Shown here piece by piece: positions 1 to 10,089 of a stretch of DNA of 64,000 bases (position 1 is the first letter of the stretch; the number at the start of each line of letters is the position of its first letter). Both the position numbers and the translations under genes were made by a program. The DNA is from Rhizorhabdus wittichii RW1. Lineage in GTDB: Bacteria > Pseudomonadota > Alphaproteobacteria > Sphingomonadales > Sphingomonadaceae. The notes beneath the pieces were generated by a model that did no database searches, was not told where the DNA came from, and saw nothing but the letters and a program-made list of their open reading frames with translations. The stretch is taken from contig CP000699.1 of the NCBI GenBank assembly GCA_000016765.1, positions 4,777,501 through 4,841,500 on the forward strand, in the 5' to 3' direction.

Positions 1-1998
1 GTCTATGTCGACCAGCAGCCGCTGCCTTTCTCGGCGATGACGCGCGGCGCGATGCTCGATCTCGAACGGGTCGAGGTGCTGAAGGGACCGCAGGGCACGT
101 TGTTCGGGCAGAACTCGACCGGCGGCGCGATCAACTATATCGCCGCCAAGCCGACCGACAGCTTCAAGGCCGGAATCGAGGCGTCCTATGGCCGCTTCAA
201 CGAGGTCACCGGCGAAGCCTTCGTCAGCGGCCCGCTGACCGACAGCCTGTCCGCCCGCGTCGCTGTGCGCGGCGAGCGCCAGGACGACTGGCAGCGCGGC
301 TATACCAATGGCGACGAGATCGGGCGGCGGCGCTTCGTCAACGGTCGCGCGATCGTCGACTGGCATCCGGACTCGGCGGTCCGCGCCCAACTGATGGCGA
401 CGGCCTGGCACGACGGCTCCGATACGCAGCAGCCGCAGACGGTCGCCTATACGCCGCTGGTGACGGGGCCGATGGCGCGGCCCATTCCCTTTCCGCTGGC
501 AAGCTTCCCGGTGTCGCCGCGCTCGCCGCGCGCCGCCGCCTGGGACCCCGGCGTCGATTTCGCGCGCGACGATCGTCTCTATCACGTCGCCGGCCGGGTC
601 GAGGTCGATCTGGGCGGAGACATGACGCTGACCTCGCTGACCTCCTATGCCGATTATCGGCAGAGCATACCGCTCGATCTCGACGGGACCACCTTCGCTT
701 CCGGCCGGTCCGACGACACCGGCCGGATCAAGACCTTCGCGCAGGAGATCCGCCTGACCGGCGACAGGCCGTCGGGCCTCAAATGGATGGTCGGCGGCAA
801 TTACCAGCACGACAAGGTGTTCGAGCGGCTGGTGTTCGATCCGCTGATCACCTCGGGCACGGCGGTCGGCCCGGTGCCGTTCAACGCCTTCTTCGTCGAC
901 AACGACCAGCGGATCGCCTCGAAGGCGGTCTTCGCCAGCGTCGACCTGCCGCTCGCCGATCGCCTCGTCCTGCAGGGATCGGTCCGCTACACCGACCAGG
1001 ATCGCGACTTCGCCGGCTGCGTGCGCGACACCGGCAATGGCGAGATCGCGGCCGCGCTGGGCCTGCTCGGCACCATCATCACCGGCGCGCCGCAGTCGAT
1101 CCCGCCGGGCGGCTGCGGAACGCTCGGCGCCAATGGTGCGCCCGTGCCGATCGTCACCGGCAAGCTCGACCAGGACAATCTGTCCTGGCGGGCCAGCCTG
1201 AACTGGACGCTGGGCGGGCAGGGGTTGCTCTACGCCAATATCACCAAGGGTTATAAGTCGGGCAGCTTCCCGACGCTGCCGGCCTCGTCCGCCGTCCAGC
1301 TTCGGCCGGTGCCGCAGGAATCGGTCCTCGCCTTCGAAGCCGGCGCCAAGCTGGGCTTCGGCCGAAGCCTCCAGATCGAGGCGGCCGCCTTCTATTATCG
1401 CTATCGCGACAAGCAACTCGTCGGCTTCCTCGTCGATCCGGTGTTCGGTCCGCTGCCGAGCCTCGTCTCGATCCCGAAGAACCATGTCCAGGGCGGCGAG
1501 ATCACCGCCACCCTGCGGCCCACCGCCGGCCTGGTGGTGACGGCGAGCGGCACCTATGTCGACACCCGGATCGACCGCAATCCGATCAACCCGACCGGGC
1601 CCTATGGCACGCCCTCCGACTTCGTCGGCCAGCGCTTCCCCTATACGCCGCGCTGGCAGGGGAGCCTCGACGCGCAATATCGCTTCCCGGTCTTCGCCGG
1701 TCTCGACGCCTTCCTCGGCGGAACGGTCAGCGCGCGGAGCGGCACGACCGGCGCGCTGCTGAGCGGCGATCCGGCGGTCGCGGCGCTCGAGGACGGGCTG
1801 CGGATCGACGGCTATGCGCTGATCGACCTGCGCGCCGGGATCGAGGCGGCCGACGAGCGCTGGCGGCTCGAACTGTGGGGCCGCAACGTCACCAACAGAT
1901 TCTACGTGAACGGCGTCACCCGCAATTCCGACTTCACGACCCGCTTCGCCGGCATGCCCGCCACCTACGGCCTGACCGTCCGCTACCGGTTCGACTGA
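1..1998 (+). CDS. TonB-dependent outer-membrane receptor (5' end outside window)
   Basis: The frame is open from base 1 with no start, so the gene begins left of the window; 665 residues are visible. Near the left edge it reads through the end of the plug domain, with the family signature VEVLKGPQGTLFGQNSTGG around residues 24-42, and continues through a full beta-barrel ending YGLTVRYRFD. Such receptors import a scarce ligand across the outer membrane using the TonB/ExbBD system. The ligand cannot be read from the sequence. An HbpS-like protein, a flavin monooxygenase and an SDR follow on the same strand, so the substrate is probably a small organic compound oxidised by those enzymes (inference). 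The ATG at 37 is internal and not the real start. Confidence 0.93.
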   Translation, partial: VYVDQQPLPFSAMTRGAMLDLERVEVLKGPQGTLFGQNSTGGAINYIAAKPTDSFKAGIEASYGRFNEVTGEAFVSGPLTDSLSARVAVRGERQDDWQRGYTNGDEIGRRRFVNGRAIVDWHPDSAVRAQLMATAWHDGSDTQQPQTVAYTPLVTGPMARPIPFPLASFPVSPRSPRAAAWDPGVDFARDDRLYHVAGRVEVDLGGDMTLTSLTSYADYRQSIPLDLDGTTFASGRSDDTGRIKTFAQEIRLTGDRPSGLKWMVGGNYQHDKVFERLVFDPLITSGTAVGPVPFNAFFVDNDQRIASKAVFASVDLPLADRLVLQGSVRYTDQDRDFAGCVRDTGNGEIAAALGLLGTIITGAPQSIPPGGCGTLGANGAPVPIVTGKLDQDNLSWRASLNWTLGGQGLLYANITKGYKSGSFPTLPASSAVQLRPVPQESVLAFEAGAKLGFGRSLQIEAAAFYYRYRDKQLVGFLVDPVFGPLPSLVSIPKNHVQGGEITATLRPTAGLVVTASGTYVDTRIDRNPINPTGPYGTPSDFVGQRFPYTPRWQGSLDAQYRFPVFAGLDAFLGGTVSARSGTTGALLSGDPAVAALEDGLRIDGYALIDLRAGIEAADERWRLELWGRNVTNRFYVNGVTRNSDFTTRFAGMPATYGLTVRYRFD

Positions 1999-2063
1999 CC
2001 ATGGCCCGCCCGCGCAAGGCGCCAGCCGCCACCCCCAAGATCAACGCCCCCAGGGAGAAGAAG

Positions 2064-2468
2064 ATGTCGCTGAGTTTCGCAACCGCCCAGAAGATCGTCA
2101 CCGATGCCGTCGAGACGGCGGGCAGCCAGGGCGTCGGCGTCGCGGTCGTGGTCGTCGATCGCGGCGGCCGGGTCGTCGCCTCGGCCCGCGCGGACGGCGT
2201 CGGCTACATCAACCTCGACATCGCCGAGCGCAAGGCGGTGGCATCGGCCAATTTCGGCGCGCCGACGCTGGGCGTGCTGGAAATGGCCAAGGGCGATGCG
2301 GCACTCTACGCCTCGGTGATCGGCGACGCTTCGCTGTCGATCCTGCCCGGCGGGATGCCGATCATGATCGAGGGGCAGCCGGCGGGCGCGGTCGGCATCG
2401 CCGGCGGCCATTATTCGCAGGACCATGCGATCGCCGAGACGGTGGTCGGCCGGCTCGCGCACGACTGA
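2064..2468 (+). CDS. GlcG/HbpS-family heme-degrading-like protein
   Basis: A 134-residue protein of the GlcG/HbpS (DUF336) family. It has the typical pattern of an N-terminal helix, GVGVAVVVVDRGGRVVASARADG, repeated Ala-rich helices and the Gly-rich end GQPAGAVGIAGGHYSQDHAIA. Members bind heme or corrinoid-like ligands or act as accessory proteins; the exact role is usually unknown. The start at 2064 is chosen because GGGAGAAG lies just upstream; an in-frame ATG at 2001 would add a basic tail without a ribosome site. It lies 65 bp after the TonB receptor and 8 bp before the monooxygenase gene, so it is probably co-transcribed with both. Confidence 0.85.
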   Translation: MSLSFATAQKIVTDAVETAGSQGVGVAVVVVDRGGRVVASARADGVGYINLDIAERKAVASANFGAPTLGVLEMAKGDAALYASVIGDASLSILPGGMPIMIEGQPAGAVGIAGGHYSQDHAIAETVVGRLAHD

Positions 2469-2476
2469 GCGGCGCG

Positions 2477-3634
2477 ATGACCGAGCCGAAACCCCGCCTG
2501 GACTGCGCGGCCACCGGGCCGCTGTTCGGCGCCAACGCCATGAAGCTCGGCGTGTTCGGGCTGAACGTCGCGAGCGCCGGGGCACTCACCACCTCGCCGG
2601 ACCGGCATCGGATCAGCTGGGACCAGAATGTGCGGCTGGCGCGCATGGCCGAGGATGCCGGCTTCGAGGCGGTGGTGCCCTTCGCCCGCTGGCGCGGCTT
2701 CGGGGGCGAGACCAACCCCTGGGGCGAGAGCTTCGAGACCTTCACCTGGGCAGCCGGGCTCGCCGCCGCGACGCGCTGCATCGCGCTGGTCGCGACGGTC
2801 AACATGATGACGATGTCGCCGGTCGCCGCCGCCAAGCAGCTGTCGACGATCGATCACATCTCCCACGGCCGCGCGGTGCTCAACGTCGTCGCCGGCTGGA
2901 TGGAGATCGAGATGCGGATGTTCGGCGTCGGCGCGCTCGGCCATGACGATCGCTATGCGCAGGGCGCCGAATGGATGGAGGCGCTCTACCGCTTGTGGAC
3001 GGCGGAGGAGCCGTTCGACCTGCGCGGTCGCTACATCACCGTCGAGGGCGGGTTGCAGCAACCCGGCAACGTGCAGCTTCCGCGCCCGCCGGTGATGAAC
3101 GCGGCCTTCTCGCCGACCGGGCACGCCTTCGCCGCGCGCTGGGCCGACATCGCCTTCATCTCCCCCAATCCCGACAGGCCCGAAAGCGCTGTCGAGCAGG
3201 TGCGGGCGCTGCGCGCCATGGCCGACGAGCGGGGCCGCGACATGCAGATATGGGTCGCGACCAGCGTCGCCGGCGCGCCGACGGCCGAGGCCGCGCGCGC
3301 CTATGTCGCGCAGTATAGCGGCCCCGAGATGGATGTCGGCGCGGTCGAGAATTTCACCCGGCTGATGATGGGCGGCACCGCCATGCCCGAGGACCAGCGC
3401 GCGGCGATGCTGCGCCATGTCGCCGCGCATATCGGCGGATTTCCGCTGGTCGGCTCCTATCAGGACATCGCCGACAGGATCGGCCTGCTGGCCGGGGCGG
3501 GCGTCGACGGCCTGTGCCTGACCTGGATGGACTATGAGCGCGGCCTGCCCGACTTCATCGCCAATATCCTGCCGCTGATCGAGAAGGCCGGGCTGCGCCG
3601 GCCCTTCGTGGACGGGGCCGGGCTGGCGGCATGA
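2477..3634 (+). CDS. LLM-class flavin-dependent monooxygenase, RutA/SfnG type
   Basis: A 385-residue bacterial-luciferase-like monooxygenase (TIM barrel, FMNH2 dependent). After a roughly 20-residue leader the core starts at MKLGVFGLNVASAG and resembles the RutA pyrimidine oxygenase/SfnG/DszA branch, with RWRGFGGETNPWGESFE, LVATVNMMTMSPVAAAKQ and GRAVLNVVAGW. This branch uses reduced flavin and O2 to open rings or cleave C-N or C-S bonds. A flavin reductase is not seen nearby and would have to come from elsewhere. The gene overlaps the next SDR gene by 4 bp (ATGA), so translation is coupled. The substrate is unknown; the receptor upstream suggests an imported organic compound. Confidence 0.88.
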   Translation: MTEPKPRLDCAATGPLFGANAMKLGVFGLNVASAGALTTSPDRHRISWDQNVRLARMAEDAGFEAVVPFARWRGFGGETNPWGESFETFTWAAGLAAATRCIALVATVNMMTMSPVAAAKQLSTIDHISHGRAVLNVVAGWMEIEMRMFGVGALGHDDRYAQGAEWMEALYRLWTAEEPFDLRGRYITVEGGLQQPGNVQLPRPPVMNAAFSPTGHAFAARWADIAFISPNPDRPESAVEQVRALRAMADERGRDMQIWVATSVAGAPTAEAARAYVAQYSGPEMDVGAVENFTRLMMGGTAMPEDQRAAMLRHVAAHIGGFPLVGSYQDIADRIGLLAGAGVDGLCLTWMDYERGLPDFIANILPLIEKAGLRRPFVDGAGLAA

Positions 3635-4383
3635 CGCGGTTCGAGGACAAGGTCGTCGTCATCACCGGTGGGCTGGGCGGCATCGGGCTGGAGGCATGCG
3701 AGCGCTTCGCGGCGGGCGGCGCCCGGGTCGTCGCGGTCGACCGCCGCAGGGATGCGGGCGGCCGGATCGCGCAGGGCTTCCGCGAACGCGGGCTCGACGT
3801 GCGCTGCCGCGTCGCCGACGTCACCAGCGCGGTGCAGGTCGCGACCCTCGGCCAGCATGTCCGGTCGGCCTATGGCCGCGCGGACATCCTGGTCAACAAT
3901 GCCGGGATGCTGAGCTTCGCCCCGATCGTCGGCGCCGATGCCAATGAATGGGATCGCGTCCAGAAGGTGAATTGCAAGTCCGCCTTCCTGATGATCCGGA
4001 CCTTCGCGCCGCTGATGGCGGGGAAGGGGGCGATCATCAACATCTCCTCCTCGGCCGGGCTGAAGCCGACCGCGAACACCGCCGCTTATTCGATCGCCAA
4101 GGCGGGGCTGCTGATGCTGACCCAGATCGCGGCGATGGAACTGGGGCCGGGCATCAGGGTCAACGCGATCGCCCCAGGCCCGCTCGATACCGACATGCCC
4201 CACAGCTATCTGAAGGGGCATCCGCACAAGGGCCAGATCATGGAGCACATGATCGAGCGGACGATCGTCAAGCGGCTCGGCCAGCCGGGCGAGATCGCCG
4301 AGGTCGTCGCCTTCCTGGCGAGCGACGCGGCCTCCTACATCAACGGCGCGACCATCACGGCGGACGGCGGCTTCATGAGCTGA
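3631..4383 (+). CDS. SDR-family NAD(P)-dependent oxidoreductase
   Basis: A 250-residue classical short-chain dehydrogenase. Visible motifs are the cofactor loop TGGLGGIG (about residues 12-19), NNAG (89-92), a catalytic serine in NISSSAG (about 139-141), and the Y153-x3-K157 pair in AAYSIAKAG. The C-terminal IAPGPLDTDMP and ITADGGFMS segments are typical of 3-oxoacyl reductase-like SDRs. The substrate is an alcohol or ketone that cannot be named. It overlaps the monooxygenase gene by 4 bp and ends 12 bp before the convergent pcaF-like gene, so it closes the unit that begins with the TonB receptor. Confidence 0.92.
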   Translation: MTRFEDKVVVITGGLGGIGLEACERFAAGGARVVAVDRRRDAGGRIAQGFRERGLDVRCRVADVTSAVQVATLGQHVRSAYGRADILVNNAGMLSFAPIVGADANEWDRVQKVNCKSAFLMIRTFAPLMAGKGAIINISSSAGLKPTANTAAYSIAKAGLLMLTQIAAMELGPGIRVNAIAPGPLDTDMPHSYLKGHPHKGQIMEHMIERTIVKRLGQPGEIAEVVAFLASDAASYINGATITADGGFMS

Positions 4384-4395
4384 CCGGCGACGCCG

Positions 4396-5604
<1,209 letters not shown>

Positions 5605-5617
5605 CGGGGATGCTCCT

Positions 5618-6256
5618 TCAGGCGAGCGCCAGCGGCAGGCCGGTCAGCTCGCGCAGCTTCTCGATCGTCAGGCCGTCGACCATCTCGATCACGGTCGCGC
5701 CGTCGGGGCCGAGGTCGAACACCGCGAGGTCGGTGTAGACGCGCGAGACGCAGGCGAGGCCGGTGAGCGGATAGGTGCAGCGCTCGACCAGCTTGCTCGC
5801 GCCCTGCTTGGTCAGCAGCTCCATCATCACGAAGGTCTGCTTGGCGCCGATCGCCAGGTCCATCGCGCCGCCGACCGCGGGGATCGCCCCCGGCTCGCCG
5901 GTGTGCCAGTTGGCGAGATCGCCGCGGGTCGAGACCTGGAAGGCGCCGAGCACGCAGATGTCGATATGCCCGCCGCGCATCATCGCGAAGCTGTCGGCAT
6001 GGTGGAAGAAGGCGCCGCCGGCCAGCAGCGTCACCGGTTGCTTGCCGGCGTTGATCAGCTCGGGGTCCTCCTGGCCGGGCTCGGGGGCGGGGCCCATGCC
6101 GAGCAGGCCGTTCTCGGACTGGAGGAAGATCTCGCGGTCGACCGGCAGGAAGTTGGCGACCATCGTCGGTAGGCCGATGCCGAGGTTGACATAGGCGCCC
6201 TCGGGAATGTCGCGGGCGACGCGGGCGGCGAGTTGTTCGCGGTTGAGGCGGTTCAT
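5618..6256 (-). CDS. pcaJ: 3-oxoacid CoA-transferase subunit B (PcaJ)
   Basis: A 212-residue beta subunit of a family I CoA-transferase. The catalytic glutamate is E48 in [12 protein letters not shown], the residue that carries CoA during transfer. [13 protein letters not shown] near the N-terminus and the C-terminal [21 protein letters not shown] are characteristic. With subunit A it would move CoA from succinyl-CoA to 3-oxoadipate, making the substrate of the thiolase encoded next. It starts 13 bp after the end of subunit A and is clearly in the same transcript. Acetoacetate-type SCOT activity is the alternative; the thiolase and the IclR/PcaR regulator favour oxoadipate. Confidence 0.92.
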   Translation of the reverse strand: MNRLNREQLAARVARDIPEGAYVNLGIGLPTMVANFLPVDREIFLQSENGLLGMGPAPEPGQEDPELINAGKQPVTLLAGGAFFHHADSFAMMRGGHIDICVLGAFQVSTRGDLANWHTGEPGAIPAVGGAMDLAIGAKQTFVMMELLTKQGASKLVERCTYPLTGLACVSRVYTDLAVFDLGPDGATVIEMVDGLTIEKLRELTGLPLALA

Positions 6257-6269
6257 GCTTGCTCTCCGA

Positions 6270-6947
6270 TCAATGGGCGGCGCCGGGCGCGACCTGGACG
6301 ACGCGCTGCACGAAGATGCCGGGGGTCACGATCGCTTCGGGATCGAGCGAGCCGAGCGGCACGATCTCGGCCACCTGCGCGATCGCGGTCTTCGCCGCCA
6401 TCGCCATGATCGGGCCGAAGTTGCGGGCGGTCTTGCGGTATACCAGATTGCCCCAGCGATCCGCCCGCTGCGCCTTGATCAGCGCGAAATCGGCGTGGAT
6501 CGGATATTCGAGCACATAGTCCTTGCCGTCGATCCGCCGCGTCTCCTTGCCCTCGGCGAGCAGGGTGCCGAAGCCGGTCGGGGTGAAGATCGCGCCGAGG
6601 CCGGCGCCCGCGGCCTGGATGCGCGCGGCGAGGTTGCCCTGCGGCACCAGCTCCAGCTCGATCTCCCCGGCGCGGTAGCGCGCGTCGAAATGGTGCGAGT
6701 CCGCCTGGCGGGGGAAGGAGCAGATCACCTTGCGTACCCGCCCGGCCTTGATCAGCGCCGCGAGGCCCGTCTCGCCATTGCCGGCATTGTTGCTGATGAT
6801 CGTCAGCCCGCCGACGTTGCGGGCGATCAGCGCGTCGATCAGCTCGTCGGGCATGCCGGCGGTGCCGAAGCCGCCGACCATCACCGACGCCCCGTCGAAG
6901 ATGTCCGCGACCGCCTGGTCGATACTGGCAAATCCCTTGTCGATCAT
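6270..6947 (-). CDS. pcaI: 3-oxoacid CoA-transferase subunit A (PcaI)
   Basis: A 225-residue alpha subunit of a family I CoA-transferase. It begins MIDKGFASIDQAVADIFDGA and carries the GGFGTAGMP oxyanion/CoA-binding loop at about residues 25-33, as in PcaI. The ATG at 6947 is preceded by GGGAAGGG. It is the first gene of the minus-strand pcaIJF operon and is divergent from the IclR-type regulator; the 110-bp gap between them holds palindromic sites. No ring-cleavage genes (pcaGH, pcaB, pcaC, pcaD, catA) are present in this window, so the upper steps must be encoded elsewhere. Confidence 0.92.
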   Translation of the reverse strand: MIDKGFASIDQAVADIFDGASVMVGGFGTAGMPDELIDALIARNVGGLTIISNNAGNGETGLAALIKAGRVRKVICSFPRQADSHHFDARYRAGEIELELVPQGNLAARIQAAGAGLGAIFTPTGFGTLLAEGKETRRIDGKDYVLEYPIHADFALIKAQRADRWGNLVYRKTARNFGPIMAMAAKTAIAQVAEIVPLGSLDPEAIVTPGIFVQRVVQVAPGAAH

Positions 6948-7006
6948 CGCACCCTTCCCGCCAATCTCCGGTCCCCTTCGTCTCGGCCCGTGACGGCGCT
7001 TGAGTC

Positions 7007-7040
7007 AACCGATAAAAGGATTATAGTCCGATAATCGGTT
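7007..7040. promoter_or_regulatory. candidate PcaR/IclR operator between pcaI and its regulator
   Basis: The AT-rich gap between the divergent genes has AACCGAT at 7007-7013 mirrored by ATCGGTT at 7034-7040, and inside the right half a perfect 11-bp palindrome CCGATAATCGG at 7028-7038. CCGATAA also occurs twice in direct order (7009 and 7028). IclR/PcaR proteins usually bind palindromic or triple-repeat sites between divergent promoters, so this is the likely operator for both directions. The site is seen; the binding is inferred. Confidence 0.55.
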
Positions 7041-7057
7041 ATTTTTTAGGGGCGGGC

Positions 7058-7840
7058 ATGGCGGACGAAGAGGCGGGCGCGGACAAGGATCCCGAATTCA
7101 TGACCTCGCTGGCGCGCGGGCTGGCGGTGATTCGCTGCTTCGCCGAGCGGCGCGAGCCGCTGACCATCGCCCAGGCAGCGCAGGAGACCGGCTTCAGCCG
7201 GCCGGCGGTGCGACGATGCCTGCACACCTTGGTCTGCCTGGGCTATGCGGCGCGGATCGGGCACCGCTATGCGCTCCAGCCCAAGGCGCTCGCGCTCGGC
7301 TATGCCTATCTGTCGTCGAGCCCGCTGGCGTCGCGGGCGCAGCCGATGCTCGACGCGCTGCGCGACGAGATCGGCGAATCCTGCTCGCTCGGCGTGTGCG
7401 AGGAGGAGCAGGTCTATTATATCGCGCGGGCGGAAAGCTCGCGGATCATGTCGATCGCGTTGCGGGCGGGCAGCCGGCTTCCGCTCTATCCGACGTCGAT
7501 GGGCCGCATCCTCCTCGCCGCCCGGACCCGCAGCGAGCAGCAGGCGTATCTGCGCGGCACCTCGCTGGTCGCGTTGACCGACAGGACCGAAACCGACGTC
7601 GGCGCGCTGCTGGCGATCCTCGCCGAGACGGCCGAGCGCGGCCATGCGATCGTAGACCAGGAACTGGAGGTCGGGCTGCGCTCGGTCGCGGTGCCGGTCC
7701 ACCAGGGCGGCAAGGTCGTCGCCGCGCTCAACATCGGGACGCAGGCGAGCCGCGTGTCGATGGCCGAGCTGCGGTCGCGCCTGCTGCCCGCGCTCCGGCG
7801 GGTCGCCACCGACCTCAGCCGGGCGGGGTTGTTCGGATAG
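7058..7840 (+). CDS. IclR-family regulator of the PcaR/PcaU/PobR branch
   Basis: A 260-residue IclR-type regulator: an N-terminal winged helix (about residues 15-75, with LTIAQAAQETGFSRPAVRRC) and a C-terminal ligand-binding domain. The opening MTSLARGLAVIRCF and YAARIGHRYALQPKALALGYAYLSS match the beta-ketoadipate regulators PcaR, PcaU and PobR, which sense protocatechuate or beta-ketoadipate. It is divergent from pcaIJF across a 110-bp gap with palindromic sites, so it most likely controls that operon and itself. Its ATG follows AGGGGCGG. It ends 3 bp before the convergent YbdD-like gene. Confidence 0.9.
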   Translation: MADEEAGADKDPEFMTSLARGLAVIRCFAERREPLTIAQAAQETGFSRPAVRRCLHTLVCLGYAARIGHRYALQPKALALGYAYLSSSPLASRAQPMLDALRDEIGESCSLGVCEEEQVYYIARAESSRIMSIALRAGSRLPLYPTSMGRILLAARTRSEQQAYLRGTSLVALTDRTETDVGALLAILAETAERGHAIVDQELEVGLRSVAVPVHQGGKVVAALNIGTQASRVSMAELRSRLLPALRRVATDLSRAGLFG

Positions 7841-7843
7841 CGC

Positions 7844-8038
7844 TCAGCAGCAGCGGCCGCCGCCCTTTCCGCCGTAGCGCGCCTGCTGCCGGTCGCGGAA
7901 GAAGCTGCGATAGTCCATCGGCTCGCGGTCGGGGTGCTCGGCGGCCATGTGCGCCAGATAGGCGTCGTAGCTCGGCAGGCCGACCATCGCCTGCATCATC
8001 CGGCGCGTGGCGCGGAAGGGGCGGAGCCATTTGCTCAT
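7844..8038 (-). CDS. YbdD/YjiX-family small protein, CstA partner
   Basis: A 64-residue protein of the YbdD/YjiX (DUF466) family: basic start MSKWLRPFRATRRMM, then VGLPSYDAYLAHMAAEHPD, MDYRSFFRDRQQARYGGKGG and a C-terminal Cys-Cys. In many bacteria it is encoded directly after cstA or btsT and is needed for pyruvate or peptide transport activity. Here its ATG overlaps the cstA stop by 4 bp, so it is translationally coupled to the transporter. Start and frame are unambiguous. Confidence 0.88.
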   Translation of the reverse strand: MSKWLRPFRATRRMMQAMVGLPSYDAYLAHMAAEHPDREPMDYRSFFRDRQQARYGGKGGGRCC

Positions 8039-10089
8039 GCCGCCACCGCCGTCTCGTGCGCGCTCGGCGCGTCGCGGCGCAGCGCGTCGAGGCAGGCGCG
8101 GATCGCCAGCAGCAGGATGCTGACGACGACCAGCAGGAACAGCAGGCACAGCGCCGCGTCGACCATGTCGTTGAAGATGATCCGCTGCATGTCGGCCATC
8201 GACTTGGCCGGGGCGAGCACCGTGCCATCGGCGGCGGCGGCGCGGAACTTCGCGGCATGGGCGAGGAAGCCGACGCGCGGATCGGCCGAGAAGATCTTGA
8301 GCAGCCCGGCGGTGCCGGTGCAGAGCACCAGCCAGGCGGCGGGCGCCATCGCCACCCAGGCCATCCTCTGGCGCTTCATCCGGAACAGCACGACCGTGCC
8401 GAGCATCAGCGCGACCGCGGCGAGCATCTGGTTCGAGATGCCGAACAGCGGCCACAGCGTGTTCACGCCGCCGAGCGGATCGGTGACGCCCTGGTAGAGG
8501 AAGAAGCCCCAGGCCGCGACGCAGAGGGCCGTCGCGAGCGCATTGGCGGCGAGCGACTGGGTATCCTTGAGGCGCGGCGAGACGAGGCCGAGCAGGTCCT
8601 GCAGCATGAAGCGGCCGGCGCGGGTGCCGGCGTCGACGGCGGTCAGGATGAACAGCGCCTCGAACAGGATCGCGAAGTGATACCAGAAGGCCATCATCGC
8701 CTTGCCGCCGACGACATGGCTGAAGATCTGCGCCATCGCGACGGCGAGGGTCGGCGCGCCGCCCGCGCGGGAGATGATGCTATGCTCGCCGACGTCGCGC
8801 GCGGTCTGGGCGATGGTCGCGGCGTCGATCGGGAAGCCCATGGCCGTCACCGCCGCCGCGGCGCTGTCCGGCGTCGTGCCGAGCAGGGCGGTGGGCGCGT
8901 TCATCGTGAAATAGACGCCGGGATCGAGGATCGAGGCGGCGACCAGCGCCATGATCGCGACGAAGCTCTCGGCCAGCATCGCGCCATAGCCGATGATGCG
9001 CGCATCGCCCTCCGACGCGATCAGCTTCGGCGTCGTGCCGCTGGCGATCAGCGCATGGAAGCCGGAGACGGCGCCGCAGGCGATGGTGATGAACAGGAAG
9101 GGGAAGAGCGCCCCCGACCAGACCGGGCCCGATCCGTCGACGAAGCGGGTGAGCGCGGGCATGCGCAATTCGGGCTGCATGATCGCGATGCCGATCGCGA
9201 GGGCGACGATCGCGCCGATCTTGAGGAAGGTCGACAGATAGTCGCGCGGCGCGAGCAGCAGCCACACCGGCAGCATCGCAGCGACCGCGCCATAGCCGAT
9301 CAATATCCAGCAAAGCTGCACCGCCGAGAAGGTGAACAGGGCGGCGGTCGCGGGGTTCTCCGCGATCGTCTGGCCGTAGACGATGGCGAGGATCAGCCCG
9401 ACCAGGCCCAGCACCGACACCTCGCCGATCCGCCCCGGCCGAAGCCAGCGGGTATAGACGCCCATCAGGATCGCGAGCGGCACCGTCGCGGCGACGGTGA
9501 ACATGCCCCAGGGGCTGTCGGCGAGCGCGCGTACGACGATCAGCGCCAGCACCGCGAGGATGATGACCATGATCATGAAGGCGCCGACCAGCGCGATCGT
9601 GCCCGCGAGCGGCCCCATCTCCAGCCGGATCAGCTCGCCGAACGAGCGGCCGTCGCGGCGCATCGATATGAACAGCACCAGGAAATCCTGCACCGCGCCC
9701 GCGAGGACGACGCCCGCCAGCAGCCACAGCATCCCCGGCAGATAGCCCATCTGCGCGGCGAGGACGGGACCGACCAGCGGGCCCGCCCCGGCGATCGCGG
9801 CGAAGTGGTGGCCGAACAGCACGGTCCGATCGGTCGGCACGAAATCGAGCCCGTCGGCATGGCGGACGGCCGGCGTCGCCCGCGCCGGATCGAGCCCGAC
9901 GACGCTGCGCGCCAGATAGAGGCTGTAGTAGCGATAGGCGATCAGATAGACCGACAGCGCCGCGACGACGAGCCACAGCGCGTTGACCTGCTCGCCGCGC
10001 TGGATCGCCATGCCGCCGGCGGCGAGCGCTCCGACGCCGGCCACTCCGATCCAGGGGAGGTGGCGGGCGATGCTGCGCGACGACGTCAT
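8035..10089 (-). CDS. cstA: carbon starvation protein A, pyruvate/peptide transporter
   Basis: A 684-residue multi-spanning membrane protein of the CstA family. Typical segments are KVSxx-like start LWLVVAALSVYLIAYRYYS, the conserved GHHFAAIAGAGPLVGPVLAAQMG, RRDGRSFGELIRLEMG and LLTAVDAGTRAGRFMLQDLLG. Members import pyruvate or peptides during carbon limitation. Length and motif order are complete. A ribosome site GAGGGG precedes the ATG at 10089. The small YbdD-like gene follows with a 4-bp overlap. No BtsS/BtsR-type two-component pair is beside it, so its regulation is not visible here. Confidence 0.95.
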   Translation of the reverse strand: MTSSRSIARHLPWIGVAGVGALAAGGMAIQRGEQVNALWLVVAALSVYLIAYRYYSLYLARSVVGLDPARATPAVRHADGLDFVPTDRTVLFGHHFAAIAGAGPLVGPVLAAQMGYLPGMLWLLAGVVLAGAVQDFLVLFISMRRDGRSFGELIRLEMGPLAGTIALVGAFMIMVIILAVLALIVVRALADSPWGMFTVAATVPLAILMGVYTRWLRPGRIGEVSVLGLVGLILAIVYGQTIAENPATAALFTFSAVQLCWILIGYGAVAAMLPVWLLLAPRDYLSTFLKIGAIVALAIGIAIMQPELRMPALTRFVDGSGPVWSGALFPFLFITIACGAVSGFHALIASGTTPKLIASEGDARIIGYGAMLAESFVAIMALVAASILDPGVYFTMNAPTALLGTTPDSAAAAVTAMGFPIDAATIAQTARDVGEHSIISRAGGAPTLAVAMAQIFSHVVGGKAMMAFWYHFAILFEALFILTAVDAGTRAGRFMLQDLLGLVSPRLKDTQSLAANALATALCVAAWGFFLYQGVTDPLGGVNTLWPLFGISNQMLAAVALMLGTVVLFRMKRQRMAWVAMAPAAWLVLCTGTAGLLKIFSADPRVGFLAHAAKFRAAAADGTVLAPAKSMADMQRIIFNDMVDAALCLLFLLVVVSILLLAIRACLDALRRDAPSAHETAVAA

